From Flammula alnicola (Eukaryota > Basidiomycota > Agaricomycetes > Agaricales > Strophariaceae), in contig JADNRV010000591.1 of the NCBI GenBank assembly GCA_015499995.1, positions 1 to 23,308 of the forward strand: a DNA stretch of 23,308 nt, written 5' to 3'. The translations under genes were made by a program, and so were the position numbers. The notes under the pieces were generated by a model. It was not told where the DNA came from, did not search any database, and saw nothing but the letters and a program-made list of their open reading frames with translations. Below, piece by piece: positions 20,060-23,308 of the stretch; position 1 is the first letter of the stretch; each line of letters starts with the position of its first letter.

Positions 20060-21298
20060 TCACTTCAATATCTTCTCCATCCTCTCAAGCGCAACATCCA
20101 CGCCCCTAATCAACAGCGTCACATGCCTCGGGAAAATCCTATCCTTACCCCTCTCCTTCTCCTTCTCCTTCCCATTCCCATTCGCGTCCTCGCCATACTC
20201 AAACGCATGCTGCTCCTGCAGCGCCCGCTCCAAGGCGATCGGCAGACTCAGCGTGATGCGCGTCAGCTGGATCGTGAGCCGCGAGCGGCCCATGATGTCA
20301 AAGTACGAGAGCTCGCGGAAGGCGTGCTGCACCTCGAGCAGGCGCGTCACTTCGGCGTGCAGGGCGTATATGCATGTGCGGCAGGCTGGAGGGAGGGAGG
20401 GAAGGGGGGGGGGGGGAAGAAGAGGTCAGATAGGGTCAAGGAAAGGGCACGGACTCGGACTTACTAAGCGCTCGCTCGCGGATGGATTGGAGCGTTACGA
20501 GGACAGAGTTGATGCCTTCCTCGCCGAGTTTGATCGAAGGGTTGATATCATTGATAGCCGCTGCACCAAAGAAAAAGGACATATATTAGTTAAGACTTTG
20601 AAACACATGACAGAGGCGGCACGCACTCAACAGCGTCCTGATAACCTCCAAATCGCCGTCCAGAAAGTCGTTAAAGACGCCCAAGACGACGCCTCTGAAC
20701 GTCTCGTCTGCATGGCCCATCGGTCTCGTCGCAAAGACGTCAAAATTCGAGGATGGGGGCCGTGTGTCGTATAGTCGCTTCATGTTGGGTTTGCTGAGTA
20801 CATCATACGCCACAGCTACTTTCTGGAACGCCCGAGTGGCATCTGGGTTATCGGGGAATTTACTAAAAATGCACACTCAGAACGAATGTTGGGAGAGAGG
20901 GGGGAGAGAAAGACAGACTCTGGATGACAAGCTTTACTCCGTGAGAGATACGCGCGCCTGAGGGCCATCTTGTCGAGGGTGGCATGCTTGTCGACGCCGA
21001 GGATCTGATAGAGGTCGTCGTTGGCTAGCACGGCCTTGACGACGGCCGCCACGCGTTCGTCTGTGTCATGGTTATTGCTGTGTGGGCTGGAGGGCCCGTC
21101 CGTGCTGCGTTTCGTGGAAGAACCAGAGGGCTCTGCGACCCATGTGAGGAATTTGCGTTCATAGTTCTCGATGTCCTCATCTTCCTCCTCGTCTATGGGA
21201 AGATGGAAATAGGTGCTCGCTGGAAGACAGGGTTAGAGGTTACTCGGGGACACATAGACAGAGAAGAGACTACCTGTAGAGAAAGCGTAGGAGAACAT
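20060..21298 (-). CDS. J-domain (DnaJ/Hsp40) protein, 327 aa
   Basis: Predicted Hsp70 co-chaperone. Exons: complement(20060-20385, 20465-20560, 20627-20862, 20919-21219, 21274-21298), 328 codons with the stop. The N-terminus MFSYAFSTASTYFHLPIDEE leads into an acidic stretch. The J domain covers about 77-140: DDLYQILGVDKHATLDK, ALRRAYLSRSKACHPDK, then AFQKVAVAYDVLSKPNMKRL. The HPD tripeptide (107-109) is created by splicing, because intron 2 falls inside the Asp codon. The rest lacks a G/F region or zinc fingers, so it is a class C type protein with a helical C-terminal region (YALHAEVTRLLEVQHAFREL). The client is unknown. No signal peptide or transmembrane segment is obvious. Its ATG lies only 90 bp downstream of the CobW-type gene on the same strand. 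Confidence 0.87.
20386..20464 (-). other. Intron 4 of the J-domain gene with a 13-C run
   Basis: This intron carries an uninterrupted run of 13 C on the coding strand (G on the plus strand, 20404-20416) followed by CCCT repeats up to the acceptor. It forms an extreme polypyrimidine tract and is prone to length variation. Confidence 0.7.
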
Positions 21299-21388
21299 GG
21301 GAAAGCAAGAAGAAAGGAGATTGCGAGAAGAAAAAGAGATAACATTTGTCTTGATTGAAATGCATTTCCACATGTGATAATTCAATGA

Positions 21389-22571
21389 CTACCTGCTGAC
21401 TAAGACCGATGCCAACTTGGCAGCTGCCCGGCGGACTTCTCCGCGCGATCCCATCACCGTCAAAAGCACGGGCTCGTCCACGTCTCCGCCCGAGTACACT
21501 GTCAGCTCGTAACGTCCAAATGCCCAGTTGACGATGTACCATGCACCGTCGACGAGTCTCACAAACCCCTTGACGCGCCAGACGGAATCGCGAGGTATCA
21601 CATGTAGCGCTTCCATCAACCTGTCCTTGTCTATGATCGGAAGTGGCCTTTGACGCTCTACGTGCACTGCATCGTGTTTGTGTTCTATCACGCCTTCCCA
21701 ACCTACGGTGACGGTCTCGACTTGGTCGTGGGTTGCTTCTAAATCCTCACTAGGATGGAGAAAGAGCTTCGATTGAAGGCCAAAGATCAAGTTTGGGTCG
21801 ACTCCGTTCCTTCCGTGACATTTGATTTTTGGGGTATCGTCGTTGAGGGTATGAAGGTGGTCCATGACAATGTCCAGAGCGCGTTCGGAAACATGTTCCC
21901 ATTTGTTCTGGGATGCCAATTGAAAAAAAGGGTTGGGGTGTTAAGGAGGGGAGCGTACGATGAGGATGATGTCAGAGTAGCTGGCTTGCATTCGGGCGGT
22001 GGGGGATGTGTCTTCGTAGCCGGCGAAATTTTCAGCATCGACGACGGTGACTATGGCGTCGAGGGAAAAGTCGCCTCCGGTGTCGCGCTCGAGCTGGCGT
22101 ATCTGGAAGGCCAAGGTAGCAGGGAATGCGGAGCCGCTGTTGAATGGATGGTTAGAGAAGGGGACCGGAAAAGAAGAAAGGGCTTACGAGCACTCGATGA
22201 TAATGCGATCTGGACGGTAGTTATCTGCGGCCTGTTTATTAGACTATCTGACAGTAATCGAGGAATCGCACCCCGTATTTCCAAGAGAGCGGTCTGCATT
22301 TGGCCAACAAGGACACAACACCTGCACAAGGGAGTGAGTAGACGAAGAAAGTGAAAAGATATACGGCGTACATGCAGCCATTGAGAATTTCGGATACTGC
22401 AAGGAGGGAAGACTGCTGTGCTAGCTTGCTATCGACCTGGACATCACCGAATTCATTCTTGAGGAGGACAACCTTGTAGTCCTTTGGAAGCTTTGGGAGG
22501 AGAGATAGGATGGTGGAGGTCTTTCCAGCGCCAAGGAAACCAGTGAAGACGGTGATGGGGATGGGAGCCAT
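21389..22571 (-). CDS. CobW/COG0523-family GTPase, putative metallochaperone, 327 aa
   Basis: Predicted P-loop G3E GTPase that handles metal ions such as zinc. Exons: complement(21389-21907, 21959-22136, 22188-22224, 22272-22321, 22372-22571), 328 codons with the stop, introns 47-51 nt. The Walker A motif is GFLGAGKTST (about 11-20). It is followed by LLKNEFGDVQVDSKL and the metal-binding CxCC motif CMCC (66-69, its Met codon split by intron 1). IIIECSGSAFP and VTVVDAENFAGY cover the switch regions, NKWE (156-159) is in the place of the guanine-specificity NKxD, and the CobW C-terminal domain contains VWRVKGFVRL. The His-rich tail of many relatives is absent. The N-terminal Cys-Pro-Glu motif of ZNG1, needed for its methionine aminopeptidase partner, is also not seen, so I do not call it ZNG1. 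Divergent from the CWH43-like gene. Confidence 0.9.
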
Positions 22572-22621
22572 TAAAGGGACGCATTATGACGTAACCCTAC
22601 TTACTTTCAACCACGGCTGCC
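22572..22621. promoter_or_regulatory. 50-bp divergent promoter with CRE-like and telomere-like boxes
   Basis: Only 50 bp lie between the opposing start codons of the CobW-type GTPase (22571, -) and the CWH43-like gene (22622, +). TGACGTAA (22587-22594) is a CRE/ATF-type bZIP site and overlaps TAACCCTA (22592-22599), a telomere-repeat-like box. The two 5' leaders must be extremely short or overlap. The motifs are seen directly; their function is inferred. Confidence 0.5.
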
Positions 22622-23253
22622 ATGGCTCGTCTCCCTGCAGCGGCACTCGCTCGACTGCACACCGTCTTTGCCTCTGCTGCATTTCTGTCTGCTCTCGCCA
22701 TTGGATCCGCTCTCCACTTTCACAAGATTGTAAAGAACGGTGTTGCCCAATATCCAGATGAATGGTTTCCTTCTGTCTCCGCACGCATGTCCCCTTGTCT
22801 TCTGCTCTTCATATGCTCATTCCTTGCAGAATCGGCGACTGGTATCCAGAACGAAATATATTCCAATTCCATTGCCCTCACTTCTGGTCATTTCTCTCTT
22901 TCTCTCTTCTGTCGCGTCCTTACTCTCTTTCAGGTCCTCGTTTCGCTATTGTCTTCCTCCAGTATTACCTCCACCACTCTACAGAATCCTCTCTTCCCAC
23001 TTTTGTATTCCTCTTTGGCATCATACGCACCCTTTCTGTGGCGGTTGGGTCTACATCACCTCCTCCGATGACCACGACATCCACGACTTTTATGATGATT
23101 CTCTACATGGTCTGCAACATCCCCTGGATGCTCGTAGGAATCGCTGCAACCCCTTCTTCCAGTCTCTCGTCCGCAGAAAACGGTATGCCCCCAAGTTTCT
23201 CTCTTTTCCATTAATGCCTCATATCCTATTTACAGGAAACTGATTGCCGCCGC
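22622..23253 (+). CDS. CWH43: CWH43-like N-terminal region, 3' partial, several frame breaks
   Basis: N-terminal membrane part of a CWH43-type protein, which in yeast remodels GPI-anchor lipids to ceramide. Inferred exons: 22622-22788, 22830-22886, 22934-23182 and 23236-23253; the next intron runs to the last base of the window (CCCCCAG). Conserved pieces appear in order: a transmembrane helix at about residues 13-35, [87 protein letters not shown] and RRKRKLIAAA. They do not share one frame: shifts are needed near 22867-22871, 23034-23037, 23086-23092 and 23130-23165. The first splice is also uncertain (weak donor CAT|GTCCCC, 41-nt intron). The protein pieces are well preserved, so this is either sequence error or a recent loss. 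The family call rests on the motif series. Confidence 0.75.
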
Positions 23254-23308
23254 GTGTGTACCTCGGCTCTTTAGTCTATAATCCTTAATTCACACCCTCC
23301 TCCCCCAG

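Overview
The window is nuclear DNA from a filamentous basidiomycete, most likely an Agaricomycete. The genes are dense and cut by many short introns, nearly all 46-79 nt with GT..AG ends. The proteins are typical fungal ones: a Zn2Cys6 regulator, a Q-rich SWI1/ARID subunit and a CWH43 N-terminal region. All exon joins below come from hand reading of splice sites, frame phase and family motifs. No transcript data were available.

Layout: (1) 16-944, + strand, C-terminal part of a sulfite-oxidase-like molybdoenzyme that runs off the left edge and carries one frame break. (2) 1058-1329, +, small DUF1748 mitochondrial-type protein. (3) 1330-3226, gene-poor, with an intact tRNA-Ile(AAT) and a decayed RNase H segment of a retroelement. 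(4) 3227-15576, four genes in tandem on the - strand: a YJU2/CCDC130-type splicing factor, a large inositol polyphosphate 5-phosphatase, a SWI1/ARID chromatin-remodelling subunit and a TMEM41-type VTT membrane protein. (5) 15775-19055, +, Zn2Cys6 transcription factor, divergent from the VTT gene. (6) 19056-20059, convergent intergenic space. (7) 20060-22571, -, a J-domain protein and a CobW/COG0523 GTPase. (8) 22622 to the right edge, +, start of a CWH43-like gene, divergent from the GTPase across 50 bp and carrying several frame breaks.

The genes do not form a pathway or secondary-metabolite cluster. They are housekeeping functions: sulfur oxidation, splicing, phosphoinositide turnover, chromatin remodelling, lipid scrambling, transcription, chaperoning, metal handling and GPI-lipid remodelling. 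I see no convincing new system. The points most worth checking are the RNase H remnant beside the tRNA, frame breaks confined to the two edge genes, two GC-AG introns, a stop-free 60-nt intron inside the phosphatase, and telomere-repeat-like boxes upstream of several genes.
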